Positions 1 to 46,436 of a stretch of DNA of 64,000 nucleotides are shown here, piece by piece. The stretch lies in the NCBI GenBank assembly GCA_036172665.1, contig CM069871.1, positions 60,014,713 through 60,078,712 on the forward strand. Reading direction: 5' to 3'. A program made the translations under genes and the position numbers. The notes under the pieces were generated by a model. It was given only the letters and a program-made list of their open reading frames with translations. It had not been told where the DNA came from and ran no database searches. This stretch comes from Prosopocoilus inquinatus (Eukaryota > Arthropoda > Insecta > Coleoptera > Lucanidae). Each line of letters starts with the position of its first letter. The first letter of the stretch is position 1.

Positions 1-420
1 ACTTATATTAATAACAAAATTACAAGTAAAATTATCTTAATTTTCAATCCAGTGTTAGGCGCGGAATCCCTCTTCGGTCTCTTCGCCTTTCCGGCTAGCT
101 CCGGACTTCTACCCCAGGCACTGGAATCACCGGAATTGTCCTTTCTCAGCTGTTTCCTCGAATTACTTTTTTCTTACTCATCGACGAGCAAAGATAACAA
201 AAGTTACGAACGAGAGTTGGATCGAATGTCCTCGAAAACAGTAGGAGATAAGCGCTTCCAAGTCGAAAAGAAAGTCCGCTTCGATTTAGGTCTGAGTTGG
301 CAGAGTCGTTTCATTTTTTTAGGTTAACCCAAGGATGTCTTTAGTACAATATGGCGACGCAACGAAACACGACACAATCTTCCAGTACTTACGGATTAAA
401 GTAGAGGGCAATCAGGTCCG
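1..420. other. Unassigned sequence left of repeat copy A
   Basis: No feature is recognisable. A 91-codon open frame on the plus strand (52-327) has no motif I can name and no splice context. The stretch is probably 5' intron or flank of the Efa6 gene. Confidence 0.3.
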
Positions 421-3400
421 TTGCTAACATCCACTAGAAATACGTATCTAAGATCGATTGTCAAAAATATCGAATTGTGCTGGCAACAATGGAAACCAAA
501 AATGGCTATCACATCTGAACCGCCGTAAAAAGAAATATACGAAAATCTCGACGGAATACTTGAAGTGAAGTTTTACAAATGATTCATTAGGAACAGGGGA
601 ATACGAAAACAAACCTGGGTACTTTAAAAAGGGACGGTTCCGAAAAAGTTAAAAATGTCGTAAGTTGACTTGAGATCCCGCACTGTGATCCTGAATATGG
701 CTCTGCTTCCTGTTTTTGTAATCGCCTTACCAGAATTTTAACTTTTGCGAACTTCGATTCGAGTGTTCCGTCAAGATATTTGCATTTTCGTAAATTTTTG
801 AAAACATTTTCTTCTTTTTATATAAGCGTTTCGGTTTTGTTGGTGGCCATTTTTTTTTATTGTTGCCAATCTAACTCAATATTTTGACGGTCGATCTTGG
901 ATATCCATTCCTAGTGGATTTTATTTTCGCAATACACCTGCCTGTCCCTTTGTTTTAATTCGGTGCGCTCGATTTAGTAACAATCTAGCTCTTGTACTGG
1001 GATGTTATGTCACTTCATTGTTCCGGTCCAAATATGTTACAGACCACGATTGCTTTATCCTCAAAAACCAACTGTTACGGGCCCAGTTTGTCTTAGCTGC
1101 ATGACACTGGTCGCGCTTTGTCATCTAAACCCGTCCATTTCTCTCCTGTGTTTTTTTGCTGCCGCAGTCAACCGGAACTCTTCATTTTTTGAAACCTTTC
1201 GCCCCGTGTTTACTTAGGTTGGTTTCTAACTGATTTACTGCTTTTACTGAGCGCGTTACACTTTCCATTTTACCCGCGTCATCGAGTTTTCGACCAAAAC
1301 GTCTTCGTATTTTTTTTTTTTGTCGAACGCGTGGCCATGTTCCATCTTCAGTGTTGCCACCAATTTTCAACTACTCTGTTACGGTCGAAGTCGCTTGTAT
1401 TTGTGGTAACTCTTTCTGTTAGACGAATGGCAGCGCTGTTCTCCTCACGACTCCGCGCGTTTATTCAGCCTACATTTTAGTGTGAAACTCTCTCTGGTCA
1501 GGGGAACACGTCGTTGTGCGTTGCTTGTGCCGGAGCCTTTAACAGTTGTTAACCCATTTTTAATCGACGTAATCATCTTTCCTCCTGGGCGAATTATTTT
1601 TCTTCGCTTGAAAAACACTTCCTTGGTGTCAAGGTCAGTCGTTCTGTACTGTTTTTGAAACTGATTTGGTGAGTTCTTTTTTTTTCTTTTTTTTTGAAAT
1701 CCTACTTAAAATTTTTGTTGTCCTTGTAGACAAGTCGTATCCCGCTTCCGATTACGACAGCACTTTTACTTTACCCGTTCTGATAATCCTCTGAGTACCA
1801 AACAGTCGTAGGGAAGTCTGTCTACTCGATGTGAAATTTCAAACAGCGTTCAAGCCTCGTGTTTCCTTCAGAAGGCTGGTGTCGTATTCTGAAGACGACT
1901 TTCTAAGAAACTTCGAGATTGATTCATCGACTACTACCGTAGGTCCTGCCATTAAGATAACCGTTTATATTTTTTTTTCTTCATCACTCCAATTGATCAT
2001 CGCTAGTTCTCTACGAACTCGTCTTATAAGAAACTTTTTTTATTCTTTTAACTGACATGCAACTTTGGTTGCCTAGTTTTTGCATCACAGTGCGTCAGAC
2101 AAGTTAATTCAATTATTACATTTTTTTTTATTTATTATAAGTCAATACTTAATTTTTGCTCGGTACTATTTGGCAATCGTAATTACGCTGCTTTTGTTAA
2201 CGTTTGAGTCGATTCATGTACTAGAGATTAATTTATTTTTGTTACATGGGTTATTGTGAGACGACAGGAAATTTCCAACCGTACAAACCTTTTTGTATTT
2301 TGAAATATTTAAGATCATTTGATGAAATACGAACCTAACTTTAACGTTAACGCTATATTTATTGCTATTTACCGTAAATTATTATTTTTTTCTGTCATTG
2401 AATTGTTGTCTTGCACTTTCCGCCTTTGTTAAAAACTGGGATTAATTTTGGATTGGAACAGTGTTTGATACCGTGGATTGTATCTTCCAGTTGGCGCCTC
2501 CCAGTTTTTTTTTTTTTCCTCAAATATACAATTTTTTTATGGATTTTCGTCTTTTACTCCACACCCTCTCTGACTCTAGAAAGCTATCGTTGATATCACG
2601 GCGTGTTCCTTGATATCGACAACAAGTCAACTAGTGGAAATCCTGTGTACGCAGGTAAGAACTGCCCTGCGTCGTTCTATGTACACATGTTACGGTTTGT
2701 TTAGTGATTTGATACAACAATTTGCCACTTCACCTGTTGTAACACAACTCTCTTGACACCTGACTGAACCTAAGCGGATTTTCATTTTCCGCTGCCCTGT
2801 AAAAGGCATTTGTTTTTATCCGTGCCTTGCGTACGTACCAAGTTACCAGCCTGCAGTTAAGCCTCATTCCACCGATCTAAGAACCTGTTCGACTTAGGCT
2901 CGTTCTGTGAAAGGCTTGTAATAAGTAGCTGTTTGTTCCGAACGAGGAACGTAATGTAATCACTGTTCTGTTCAGTTTTTTCATGGTAATGCAGTTGGGA
3001 TAAACTCCAACTTTATTGTTGTTGTTGTTCATGGTTTTTGCGAATTTTGCATTCCGGAATACTTTTAGTTCATATTCAGTTTATAAAATTGAAATCAAGT
3101 CTGTTGTAAATTAAATTTAAAAATTCATTTTTACTTTTACTTACTTCAATTTAGATCGAATTTTAGTCGTTATTCTTTGTTTGATTTTGAAACAATTGGA
3201 AATTTTAATTGAACTTTTTAATTTTGAATTGTCAGATGAAGAGATGAGGGAAATTTCCCGAGTATGTACCGATTTATGCTTTTGAAAAATATTCAATTGG
3301 CGCCTACCGGTATTTATTTTAAAGTATACTTCTGTTGTCAGCTGACATGGATTTTCTCTTATCTTGGGAATTCTCCTTATATTTTTATAACACCGAACAT

Positions 3401-3530
3401 AAAAGCAGCTGGATTGGAATTGACAATATTTTGCGAAAACGCAGCTTTTCCAACAAGGAAAAAAATTGTTTTGAAATTTTTTTGCAAACATGTACGGACA
3501 TTAATTTCATTGTTCGGTAAAATTATTTAA
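421..3530 (+). repeat. Dispersed noncoding repeat, copy A
   Basis: This is one of three diverged copies of a long repeat in the window. Positions about 1080-2675 align almost continuously with the reverse complement of 28915-30510 (copy C). The parts near 700-1020 and 3210-3360 align with copy B at 16440-16840 and 19350-19630. Shared blocks include TGTTAACGTTTGAGTC and TTCGACCAAAACGTCT. No long open frame survives, and short open frames in A and C that look alike mainly follow the nucleotide similarity. It could be an old retroelement or the long UTR/LTR of one. The class is not recognised. Confidence 0.7.
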
Positions 3531-3833
3531 CATTGACGTTACAGTTTGATAATGGAAACAGTATTTATAAACTGTTTAATACCAAACTAAGCCCTGTAGT
3601 TTTAATCTTGACTTTATCTATTAATTTAGAAAGATAATTGCCATAACTTTTATTATCTAATCAGCCTATCTACATACGTACATATACATATTATAGTAAG
3701 CATGTATAGTTTATTATGTGCATGCGCGTTACAGTGGTTCTGAGAATAATAATACTTGTATCAGTAACTAACCCAATTAACACTTTAGCGAACGACGGTT
3801 TCGTGATATATTTTAAAATTTTCTTCTGCGTAG
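3531..3833 (+). other. Intron sequence 5' of Efa6 exon 1 shown here
   Basis: AT-rich sequence ending in a pyrimidine-rich tract and TAG at 3831-3833, which fits a splice acceptor. An open frame starting at 3716 runs through this acceptor into the exon, but its first 39 codons look noncoding. Nothing else is visible. Confidence 0.5.
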
Positions 3834-37175
<33,342 letters not shown>

Positions 37176-37640
37176 CGTGTTATGGGGGTTTTCTCAGCAT
37201 GTGTGCTTTAATGGCTTATATCTGTATCATCAGAATTCTTTTTCAAACAAAAATAAGTAATTTTGTTTATTAGGAACAATAAATACAACAAGGGGTGGAG
37301 ATTTGCATACGCTTTTTTTTGTCTTTCATACGATCTATGCAGCTACCTAATCTAACTTATTTAAAGTATCTTCTATTTTAAATATTTTTTTATACTTTTG
37401 ACCATTCACAGTGAGTGACCTGGAGTAGAAGATATTGGAAGCAAGGCGCACGTAGGAAATCCCCTCGAATGTATACTTCCAATTTTACCAGATCTCTCTC
37501 TCTCTCTCTCTCTTCATATCGCCTTTCATATTTTAATGTTCTGTACCTTATTGTATTTTTCCTTTATTTTCATTTTTTGAATTTAATGCAATAATCAAAG
37601 AGCTTTCTTCTGTAAATGAGTCTCGGCATTTGCTGCAACG
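37176..37640 (+). other. Efa6: Probable Efa6 3' UTR
   Basis: AT-rich sequence after the stop codon. AATAAA at 37278-37283 is a possible polyadenylation signal. A pure (TC)n tract lies at 37493-37513. The true transcript end cannot be set from sequence alone. Confidence 0.5.
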
Positions 37641-37836
37641 ACTTGTTTTTATTTAAGTGTTAGTTAAATAACTGGGTAAACTAACATGGATAAAAAAGTC
37701 GAAATGAAATATTTTTTCTTTTTACAAGGATGCTCAGACACGCCGGTTATTACTATAATAAATCTATTCATATTTTGGAGTGGTTTGTTTATTTGTGCTG
37801 TGAAGAACTGGAAGCAATATTTAATTATTGGAAATA

Positions 37837-38138
37837 TTGTCGCCGCCAAAAAAACGTGGACACTTTTGTTGAAGTAAATTTAACGATAACGATCAAGATT
37901 TACGATAATTTTTGCTGGGTGGCTGTAATTATTAATTGTCATTTACGAATTAGCCTTTTTAAAGGTAAATTCACTTTCCATTTTTACTTTATCTGTGGGG
38001 CTATTATTTATCAAAGTAAAAGAATGGCTGAACTTTATTAATTATTGTCTGTCATCCATGAGTGTCAGTTTATAATTACAGCCATCCAGCACTATTAAAT
38101 TTACGTCAAAAAGTGTCCACTTTTTTTGGCGGCGACAA
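37837..38138. mobile_element. 302-bp MITE, TA target duplication
   Basis: Inverted ends TTGTCGCCGCCAAAAAAACG and the complement of TTTTTTTGGCGGCGACAA, continuing through GTGGACACTTTT and GGCTGTAATTAT. TA on both sides (37835-37836, 38139-38140). Fits a Tc1/mariner-type MITE. Confidence 0.85.
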
Positions 38139-38638
38139 TAGAATAAACAGATATTTTGGTATAAAGAATAAACTGTTCTTTTAGTACGTTCTAATAAAGA
38201 ATTAAAACTAATGTATGTATGACCGTTTGGAAAATAACTCTTAAATATTTAGTATTTCTGAAAATATCTCGGTTTCTTAATTTTAGCACTTAACTTGCTT
38301 GAACTGGACACCCTTCAATTTTCTAAAACTACGTTTTCGTATTTGAGTATTTTTGAGAGTAAGTAAGCATGTATTCTGTATTTAAAGCCATAAATGAGGC
38401 AGTTCGTGAACTTTTCTATCATTTTTGTAGGTTTTAATGCAAGCAAAAGTTTTTATAAGGAATAACTGTTTTTCCTAAAACGTAAAATAAAAAAGTTTTT
38501 CCTCTATTGCAGAAAATCCGTGGACACATAGTTGGGGAAATAGAAAGTGGGATAGTAAACTTTCGTTAGTTTAAACCTTACTTCTAAATTTCGGTAACTA
38601 TGGTAATTTATCAGCCTTCACATTAAATAAAATGTTTA

Positions 38639-39953
38639 TGGCCGGTTTCACAAAGCTTCGTTAAATATTTAAGTTCCGATTAACTCTGTAACGAATGATT
38701 AAATAGGAAAACAACCGCATTTAACGATGATTAACTTAACGATGATTACTAAACGGCTCGCTCTCTAATCGGTCGTCAAATAGTCTTAATGCTCCGTTAA
38801 GTGTTTCACAAAGCTCGATTAAGAGATAATGCTTCGTTTACTTCTGCCTAATCAGGCGTTAGATTAATCGATAGAATTCCAGCGATTAAAAAGTAACGAG
38901 TGAATTTTCCATAGTTATTATCAAGCTTTTTTGATATAAAAATTCCTCACATATATCTAAAAAATAATTATAATTTTATTTAAAAATGTAACGTACCTTA
39001 AATATTAAAAATAATGACATTTCTGTACTTTTTACTCACTTGGTTTATTGATTAATTTTTACGACACTATTTCGGAAATTATTTTCAACAACAAACAATT
39101 CAAAATTACTTCAGAATGTCTGCAACCTCACTTTCTTCTCTGACGATAAAGAAATGCCTCCTTAAGGTAGGATTCATTTTATAAGAGACAGAAATAATCC
39201 TTTTAATGATTTGGATGATAATGAATTTAACGTTTCGCTTTTCCAAAGGAGTTATGGAACTCTTTGGTCCCACACTAGAACCTGCAACAAGTAAAAATAA
39301 ATTTATTTTATGGTACAAATCAGTTGCTGATAAACTTACGTTGTTATCCACTGAAATATTTCAACAGCTGATTCTTGATACTTTCAGAAACCATCGATAC
39401 TTAGAATAATTCGTCGTCACTCATCTTATTGCAAGGCAAAGCAAACAATTAATTAAATTGCCAATAGAAGAAGCCCCGCAAGTTAACATTACGCTTTTCT
39501 CATGTCATTGGCACCACAGATTGTACCCCATGTTGAAATTATTTCACCTGATAGTAATCCCGCTGAGCTGTACCACAACAGAAAATGTGTCTTTGCCATA
39601 TATGTTCAAGTAATTCAACTGCACTAAAGTTTCCTTCCTCCCTTTCTTTTTTCCTTTTTCATTTTTAAAAATCATTAACTGCACTAACGCGAAGAATTTA
39701 AGATGTATTTATTTATTTTGAGTTTCTAACCTCACACTACCTGACTGCAAGCGACGCCATATCGGACAGATTACTTTAAAGCGGTGTCAAAGTGGCAATT
39801 TTTCGATGTTGCCAAACGTAAACTCCAATTAGTTAATCAGAGATTAACATAATAGTTTTTGTTTTGTGAAACAGCATCAAATTTTTAACACTGATTAAAC
39901 TTAACGGCTGATTAGTTAATCAACGCTTTAACAAAGCTTTGTGAAACCGGCCA
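38639..39953 (+). mobile_element. PIF/Harbinger element, copy 2, TTA target duplication
   Basis: 1315 bp, TGGCCGGTTTCACAAAGCTT to AAGCTTTGTGAAACCGGCCA, perfect outer ends, flanked by TTA (38636-38638 and 39954-39956), the canonical PIF/Harbinger target. Nearly identical to copy 1 at 27294-28602; being cleaner at its right end it is probably the younger insertion. Non-autonomous. Confidence 0.93.
39190..39520 (+). pseudogene. HARBI1-like transposase remnant, copy 2
   Basis: An open frame at 39206-39409 reads LTFRFSKGVMELFGPTLEPA and LLSTEIFQQLILDTFRN. After a 2-bp loss relative to copy 1 the frame shifts, and HLIARQSKQLIKL, EEAPQVNI follow. It lacks the stop that copy 1 has after KNKFI. Only the region before the catalytic domain is present. 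Confidence 0.7.
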
Positions 39954-39978
39954 TTAATCATTCCGTTTATAATTAAAG

Positions 39979-40303
39979 TGTGGTTTATACAGTCACTAAA
40001 ACTAATAACTAAACATTAATAACTATCAACTAAGAAATTAAAAGGCCGTACTGATACGAAGCGGTTTATACAACTTCACTAAAAATTAAGAATTCGTTTA
40101 TTTCAATTCTTAGTGGAAAAGGCGGGATGACCGTAAATTTGACTGAACTTTCTCTCCAGTTAATATTCCCTCCGCGGAATTTTCACAGCTAGGTATGCAA
40201 CGAGCATGCGTAATTTTTGCTTGTATAAACGGAAAGTTTTGCATAGTTTTAATTTTAGTTTTAGTTAATTTTTAGTTTTAGTTTTAGTGAGTGTATAAAC
40301 CAA
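39979..40303. mobile_element. About 325-bp MITE
   Basis: TGGTTTATACAGTCACTAAA at the left and the complement of TTTTAGTGAGTGTATAAACC at the right, with repeated TTAGTTTTAG-type subterminal motifs. It lies 26 bp from Harbinger copy 2. Target duplication not clear. Confidence 0.6.
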
Positions 40304-40602
40304 GCAGAAAAATTATAATGAACAAATACTTCATACAAATACATCATACTAGTGTAATAGTTATTTTTTATTTTACTTACAATTATTGCCATGCGAAATG
40401 AAATGAAACAAAATAACAGTCATGCAGCCTTTCCATTGAATTATTGAATGCAAATGTCCGGATATTGATTGAATTAAGATTTCTAATATATTCCACATCC
40501 AAAATGTCACATAGTTCTTCTACAGGCTTCACTAATTCCATTTGATTCACTGGTCGAAAAATTTCTCTTACATTTCCGCTAGAATGACGACGCACTCTTA
40601 AG

Positions 40603-42794
40603 TAGTGATGCGACGAGTCGACTAGACTTGCTATCAGACTCGCTTCTCAAAGATACTCATTGTACTCGAGTAACCGAATTCACACATTTTACCACAGTTT
40701 TAAACTTGTTAATTTTGAAAGATTTAAAATTTTTTTTAAGTTATTTATGAAGTCGTCTTTAATCACTACCATTTTCAGAAAGAATAGTTATAGGAAACTG
40801 TAATTTGTCTACTTTTTTTGCTTTCAACTGTAAAGTCGGCATGTATGGAATACCCATTCTTTGGGCCGTAATAAATTCTGAACTAAGATACTAAATACTC
40901 AGATATTTTAATTAAAAATACTTTATGTTGTTTTCCAGCGGTTGTACATAATAAATTTAAGAAATACATATTTTTGGGGAAAATTCTGAAACAAATTAAA
41001 GAAACTGCATTTTCATGATATTATTTAAAATGGTGGATAATATGGAATAGTCAGTTGGGGTGACATGAAATAAGAGAAAATGTGCAATACTTTGAATTAA
41101 TGAGGTAAAATATCAACTGTTGTACTAATCTCACTATAACAAACTAACTTTGGTGTAAAAAAAACTTATGATACTTTGATTTAAAAAAATACGCCAAAAT
41201 ACATTTTTCTCGTACCGCGCGAAAATTTCCAAAACGATAAATTCACAAAATCATGTACTGTAAAGTTATGCAGTCTTACCAGCTAAGAACCTCTGTAGTA
41301 ATGACGTATAATACCGAAACTCATGTTAATTCCAGAGTCGTTTAACAGATGGCGCTTCTTATTTCAAAAATACTGGGTATTGCGTAGGAGCCGGTCTATT
41401 CCATATATGTATGTTGACTTTACTGTACATATTTTCTTGGATTAGAAAAAATACTTAATTCCTAATTCAAAATATAGGTACATGTTTATGTTGTTTTGTT
41501 TATTTATATATTTTAAGTTTAAAAAAGATGTGTATTTATTTTAGTAGACCTTTGCATTAACAAGAGTTTTAATGCGTAACAGGAGCTAATTGTAATTAAC
41601 AGACAAAACGTTAACAGCTAGAACAAATTAACATTATAGAGAAGATCAAATTAAAGACTTTTTCTTAATAAACTTTAGGTAAAAATCAGTAACTAGAAAG
41701 TTACAAGAGTTTAATGTGAAGTTAATTAACAAGTAAAAGTTATTACCTGTAGTAATATTTTACGTTTTAAATTTTGGTATTTACAACCATTTTAAAAAAA
41801 TTTAGTCTCGTAAAAGTTACGGATATTTCATTTTTGTGTCAATTAAAGAAGAAATTAAGAAACTTAACTGCAACTTTTTCAGGGTTTTGGTCAAAAACGA
41901 ATTAAGAGAAAAGCTTTATTTTGATCTTTCACAGCTGCCCTTTCAATCTCCTGCGTACGTTATAAAATAAATTAATAAATATAAATCAAACCCTAATAAT
42001 TTCAAGCTCAAATATCCTAAAAAGTATGAAACCAAATAAAGACAAACTACAAATTGTTGGAATTAGGAATCTTTCTTAATTCAAAAAAATATGTTGCGAG
42101 TTTAACATGAATGCTTCTACGGCCGTCGTCCATGATTGAATTGGCTACCGGTTGAAAACACGTCATTACTATTTCTTCCACTGCCATCATTCCGCCCTTC
42201 ATTGTAGAAGAACCTCCTCAGGACTGCTATTGCTGGTTGCAGCTTTTTCCTAGTCGTTGAAACTGACGGGAAGCAATAGAACACCATTAGCAGCTCTGAG
42301 GAATTTCTTCTGCAATGAAGAGCAAAACGTCGACGTAGGAAATATCTTGATGTGATTCCAAACTGAATCAGTCATTTGGGTTTCCGATCGGCACTCGTTT
42401 AATTTTTTCTTAATAATTTCTTGATTCAAACAAATTCCTAAAAGTTACATTTTACATATTTTTATATACGTATCTAAAATAGAGTGTTGATACCGTTCGA
42501 AATGTAAACAAAAACACTGCACCTTTAATCTATCGATTCTACTAGCAGTAAAAAAACTCGCATTTTTTATAAAAAGTTCAAGTTTATTACATTCTTTAAA
42601 ACGGCGAGTCCCGAGTTCGATTCGAGTATTCTAGTACTTTTATCTGAACTCGAGTCAATTGACTCAAGTCGACTCGATTCTTTCAAACGGCGATTTTCAA
42701 CCAAGTACTCGAGACTTTTGATCTGGACTCGATTCTTTTATATAAGTATTCGAGTCGACTCGATTCTTAAAAACAGCGACTCGTCGCATCACTA
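40603..42794. mobile_element. 2.19-kb hAT-type element without transposase
   Basis: Ends TAGTGATGCGACGAGTCG and the complement of CGACTCGTCGCATCACTA. Exact 8-bp target duplication CTCTTAAG (40595-40602, 42795-42802). Subterminal regions are packed with GACTCGAGT-like motifs, as is usual for hAT ends. The interior is AT-rich with no transposase frame, and contains a segment (40680-40850) related to 45480-45605. Confidence 0.92.
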
Positions 42795-42802
42795 CTCTTA
42801 AG

Positions 42803-43921
42803 AACTCCATTTGACAATTTATTTCTGACATTAGTAAATTAATTAGAAGGGCAGAGCCCCCGCGAGGCCAAAAGCCGCCTGCGTGCCACTCCATATTTTG
42901 GCGCCGTCTGACAGATAAGTTGAGGCAAACAAAAATGGTCAATTGTCAAAATTATTTCAAAAAAATAAGAAAAAAAATGAAAAAGACAGAAAAATTAGAA
43001 AAAAATTGAAACGAAATTTTTTTTTTAATTTTTCTTTTTTTAAACATTTTCCTTCACTTCTTTCAAGTTTAAGTCTAATTGCCGCGACTCCCAAAGACGA
43101 TCGGTCCAAACAGTCTTCTTATCTGACTAAGGAGGCCTTTCTTCAGACCTCCCGGCTTCCTTCCCTTCCGTATTAGAAAAATGAAACTAAATTACAAAAA
43201 CAAAAGGAACTTAAATTTCTAAAAACTTAAAAAGTAAAATGTAATTTGCTTTTTTTACCAAACCGTAATTATTTTTTTACTTAATAAAATTATTATTATT
43301 AAATTTACCACACGAAAATTACAAAACTTAAACTATTCTACTTTTAATTGCCGCATTATCTGTTGTATTTTAGCCGACGCGAGGTTGACGACTTCATCGA
43401 GACATTTCAGTCTTGTGGATAGTTTTTTCGAATTTTTATCTGACTAGAAACTGTTTCCCATTAATTTTTTTTTGGCGAAAAAAGTGACAAAACATGTCCA
43501 GTGGTCAAGAGGCTAATTGCCGCCCCTTGAACATGGCGCCTGCGTGTACTGCACGCTTTGCACACATGGTTACGGGGGCCCTGTAGAAGGGTGACGACTG
43601 TCACCAAGAAAACTTCACACTATTAAAATAATCCGAAATTTCGTTATAAGACTTGTCCCGCTTTCTATTTCCGCAACTGTACATATAGTGATTGGTTAAC
43701 TTAAATAGTGATTGGTTAACTTAAATAGAACGACAACTGTTCCTTTTGAATTAACCGATCGCAGCTAACGCCAACGCATATCGCCCGACTGAGAACGCCC
43801 CTTAACGGCAGCCACTTAGAGAAAAAGCTGTAAACAATGACGTAAGCCCTGCAGCGTATTAATGACACGTAAACTTGAACGTGGTACAGTCACCATCTTC
43901 CTAATCAAGATCACCGTAAGC
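42803..43921. other. Intergenic sequence
   Basis: No gene is recognised. A 20-bp motif GTGATTGGTTAACTTAAATA is tandemly doubled near 43690-43730. A minus-strand frame at 42697-42942 would continue across the hAT insertion into 40383-40594, but no domain is recognisable. Confidence 0.3.
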
Positions 43922-44542
43922 TAGGGTCCCTAGATTTGATTGACATTTAAAATATCGGAGAGGGTTAAAAAATACAACGTCAGATCCGCCATTTTTCAAG
44001 CTCCATTTCGTCTACGAAATAGCAATACTATGTTTTATTCTTTCTAATCCACGGGACAATCATATCAAGTTAGGTCAGCAAACTAGAAAATCTGACATTA
44101 CTAACGAAAATGACGTTGTCTTTCCGAACCCTCTCCGATATAAGGTCGCTAAATCAACACACTTACGTGTTCAGGTAACGCCATCACATTTCCATTCCGA
44201 GATTATTGTGTAACAAAGATAACAAATACATATGTCGCAAGAGAAACAAGGAAATCACCACTTTTAGGGAATTCTGTTTACTGCGATGGTAGTAGTTTAC
44301 GGCTGACTGTCTAGTCAAGAATGTTTTAGGTTATGTTATTCTCCGCAGCCACAGTAAAATGCTATTTGTGAAACGTCATTTTGATTAACAAGCTTTCGAC
44401 TGTGTTTTTCTATCCTTAGACGAGATTATTGTGCGACGAGAATAGATAGAAAAAATCACTAATGTCGCTACCTAAACATGAAGTGTGTCGATTTAGAACC
44501 TTACTCCGACATGTTAAATGCCAATCAAATCTAGGGACCCTA
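43922..44542. mobile_element. MITE interrupted by a second MITE, copy 1
   Basis: TAGGGTCCCTAGATTTGATT at the left and the complement of CAATCAAATCTAGGGACCCT at the right. The interior (AACCCTCTCCGA and the block around ACTAACGAAAATGACG) matches the uninterrupted copy at 52230-52474. A 363-bp element sits at 44141-44503. Confidence 0.82.
44141..44503. mobile_element. 363-bp hAT-type MITE nested in another MITE
   Basis: Ends TAAGGTCGCTAAATCAACAC and the complement of GTGTCGATTTAGAACCTTA. Target duplication CTCCGATA (44133-44140) and CTCCGACA (44504-44511), one mismatch. The empty site GTCCGACA is present in the relative at 52230-52474. Confidence 0.85.
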
Positions 44543-45035
44543 CATGCGCCCTTATTGACGCTGGTAATAAGGAATACAGAACTGTCAATCGGTCTCGATT
44601 ATCTTCATCGCGACTGTACCATGTTTAAATTTACGCGTCATTAGTCATTAGGTGCTTCCTTTCGCTCACAAAAACGCGTGGTCCAAACGCGTTTAGTTTC
44701 AAAGATAGACGTTCTGTTGCAAACTGATTAATCCCCACTTTCCTTAAATTTCAGTCCAGATCGATAATAATAACCTTTCCTCTTCGAATCAAACTATTTT
44801 TACATTTTGTTTGGACTGAATTGCAGTTATTTGCAGACGAACTGTCAATCAATAATTCAAATCTGAGGTGTTTTGTTACAACAACTACAGAATCCAGATT
44901 CAAACTATTCAAAACCAGATTCAAACTTTTAAGCAAAAGAAAGCAGCTGTTAAAACGCTGCGATTACCTGAACGTGGCCACTTTTGAAAAACAGAAACAT
45001 TGGACGCGTTCAAACGATCGAACCACTACTATACT

Positions 45036-45193
45036 CTGTTCACGTTAAAAATACGGTAGGAGCATCGTACATTCTCCCTCCTCTCGTTGACGCGGGCGCG
45101 TAATCTAGCCTATTTAATTCCTAACAACGCTGACTTAGCGGTCGATTGGAGGGAGAGTATACGATATTCCTACTGTATTCTTAACGTGAACAG
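45036..45193. mobile_element. 158-bp palindromic MITE
   Basis: CTGTTCACGTTAAAAATACG at the left, complement of TATTCTTAACGTGAACAG at the right, with GGAGGGAGAGTATACGAT complementing the left arm. The arms span about 55 bp each. Flanking duplication unclear. Confidence 0.75.
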
Positions 45194-45399
45194 CGCATAG
45201 ACATCACTTAGTGTAATTTAAAATTAGCAAGTTGATGTCTTCTGAACGGCTCGCCGAATTCTGTCACTTCAACTTTTCTTTTATTCTACTAATGTGACCA
45301 CATTGTGATTGTTATTTACAGTATTAATAATTAACTGCATCATGTTTAAAAGAACAATTTACAAAAAAAAAACTCCCATTTATTATTACAAGAAATATA

Positions 45400-45610
45400 C
45401 AGTTGAAAGCAAAAAAAAGGTAGACAAACTACAGTTTCCTGTAATTAAACTTTCTCAAAATGCCATAGATTAAAGACGAATTCACAGATTTTACCAAAGT
45501 TTTAAACTTGTTAATTTTCAAAGTTTAAATTTTTTAAATGTGAAGTCTTTAATCACTACCATTTTCAGAAGAAATAATTACAGGGAACTGTAATTTGTCT
45601 GCTTGTCTAG
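45400..45610. repeat. Short foldback repeat
   Basis: AGTTGAAAGCAAAAAAAAGG and TAGACAAACTACAGTTTCCT at the left invert into AGGGAACTGTAATTTGTCTG at the right. Related copies are at 40680-40850 (inside the hAT element) and 57440-57590. Confidence 0.6.
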
Positions 45611-46436
45611 GTTAGACATCGAGCTCAGTGGTAGAAAAGGATAGCACGATGCTCTGGCTTTTGCAGCGTAAACGAATGTGCTGCCTCAAACTTGCAGCGT
45701 TCTTAGCGCAGAGCCGTTCAAAAGCAGTTGCTGGATAAGCCGTCTCTGAATGCGCCAATTATTTTAATTCCTGTTCATGTTATCTAATTTTTACCGTGTT
45801 TAAATCCAAATCCTTCTAATAGGCCACTCACCGTGAATGACCACACTACTTCACTAACTCGTCCCGATAATAAAATTAAAAATCATTTTACATCTTATGA
45901 GTCTAATGACATCTTTTGCAATACCCAATCCATTTTTTTTTAATTATTTTACAGTCAGTATGTAAACTACGCTGTAATTACAACTGTACGAAGTAATCTT
46001 GATCATTGATTAACCTTAGCATCAAATCAAGTAACTTGTTAATTCAAAAATAAATCTTTTATAATAACTATGGGTACCTTTCCATCGACATTTAAAATAA
46101 ATTCCATTAACGATGCGTTACATTAAGGATAATCGTTGCATAGATGTGTGTTTCTTCTTAAAGAAGCCAAGTTGACAGTTACGGAGTGTGCTGTAAAAGC
46201 TTGCGCCCTAATTTTTATTTCGCAATATCAGCAAATGAGAAACCTAATAGTTACGTTTTCCAAACTTAAAACTTGCATACGTTTCGTAATTATTTGACAT
46301 TTAAAATTAATAAACCTAAATTATTTTAACCCTTTAACTGTGGGAGTCGTCGATAAGTGACTCGATAGACAAAATGGTTCTCTTAAAAAGCGATGGTACT
46401 GCACATTACTCGAGCTGAGCTCTAAGTAGATCAGTC

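Noticed and set aside
1002..1217. 71-codon frame sharing SCMTLVA with a frame in copy C
   Set aside because: The similarity follows from nucleotide identity of the repeat; frames diverge and are short on both sides.
40383..42942. Minus-strand ORF split by the hAT element, as an interrupted gene
   Set aside because: The joined frame is short, has no recognisable domain and no splice signals; probably chance.
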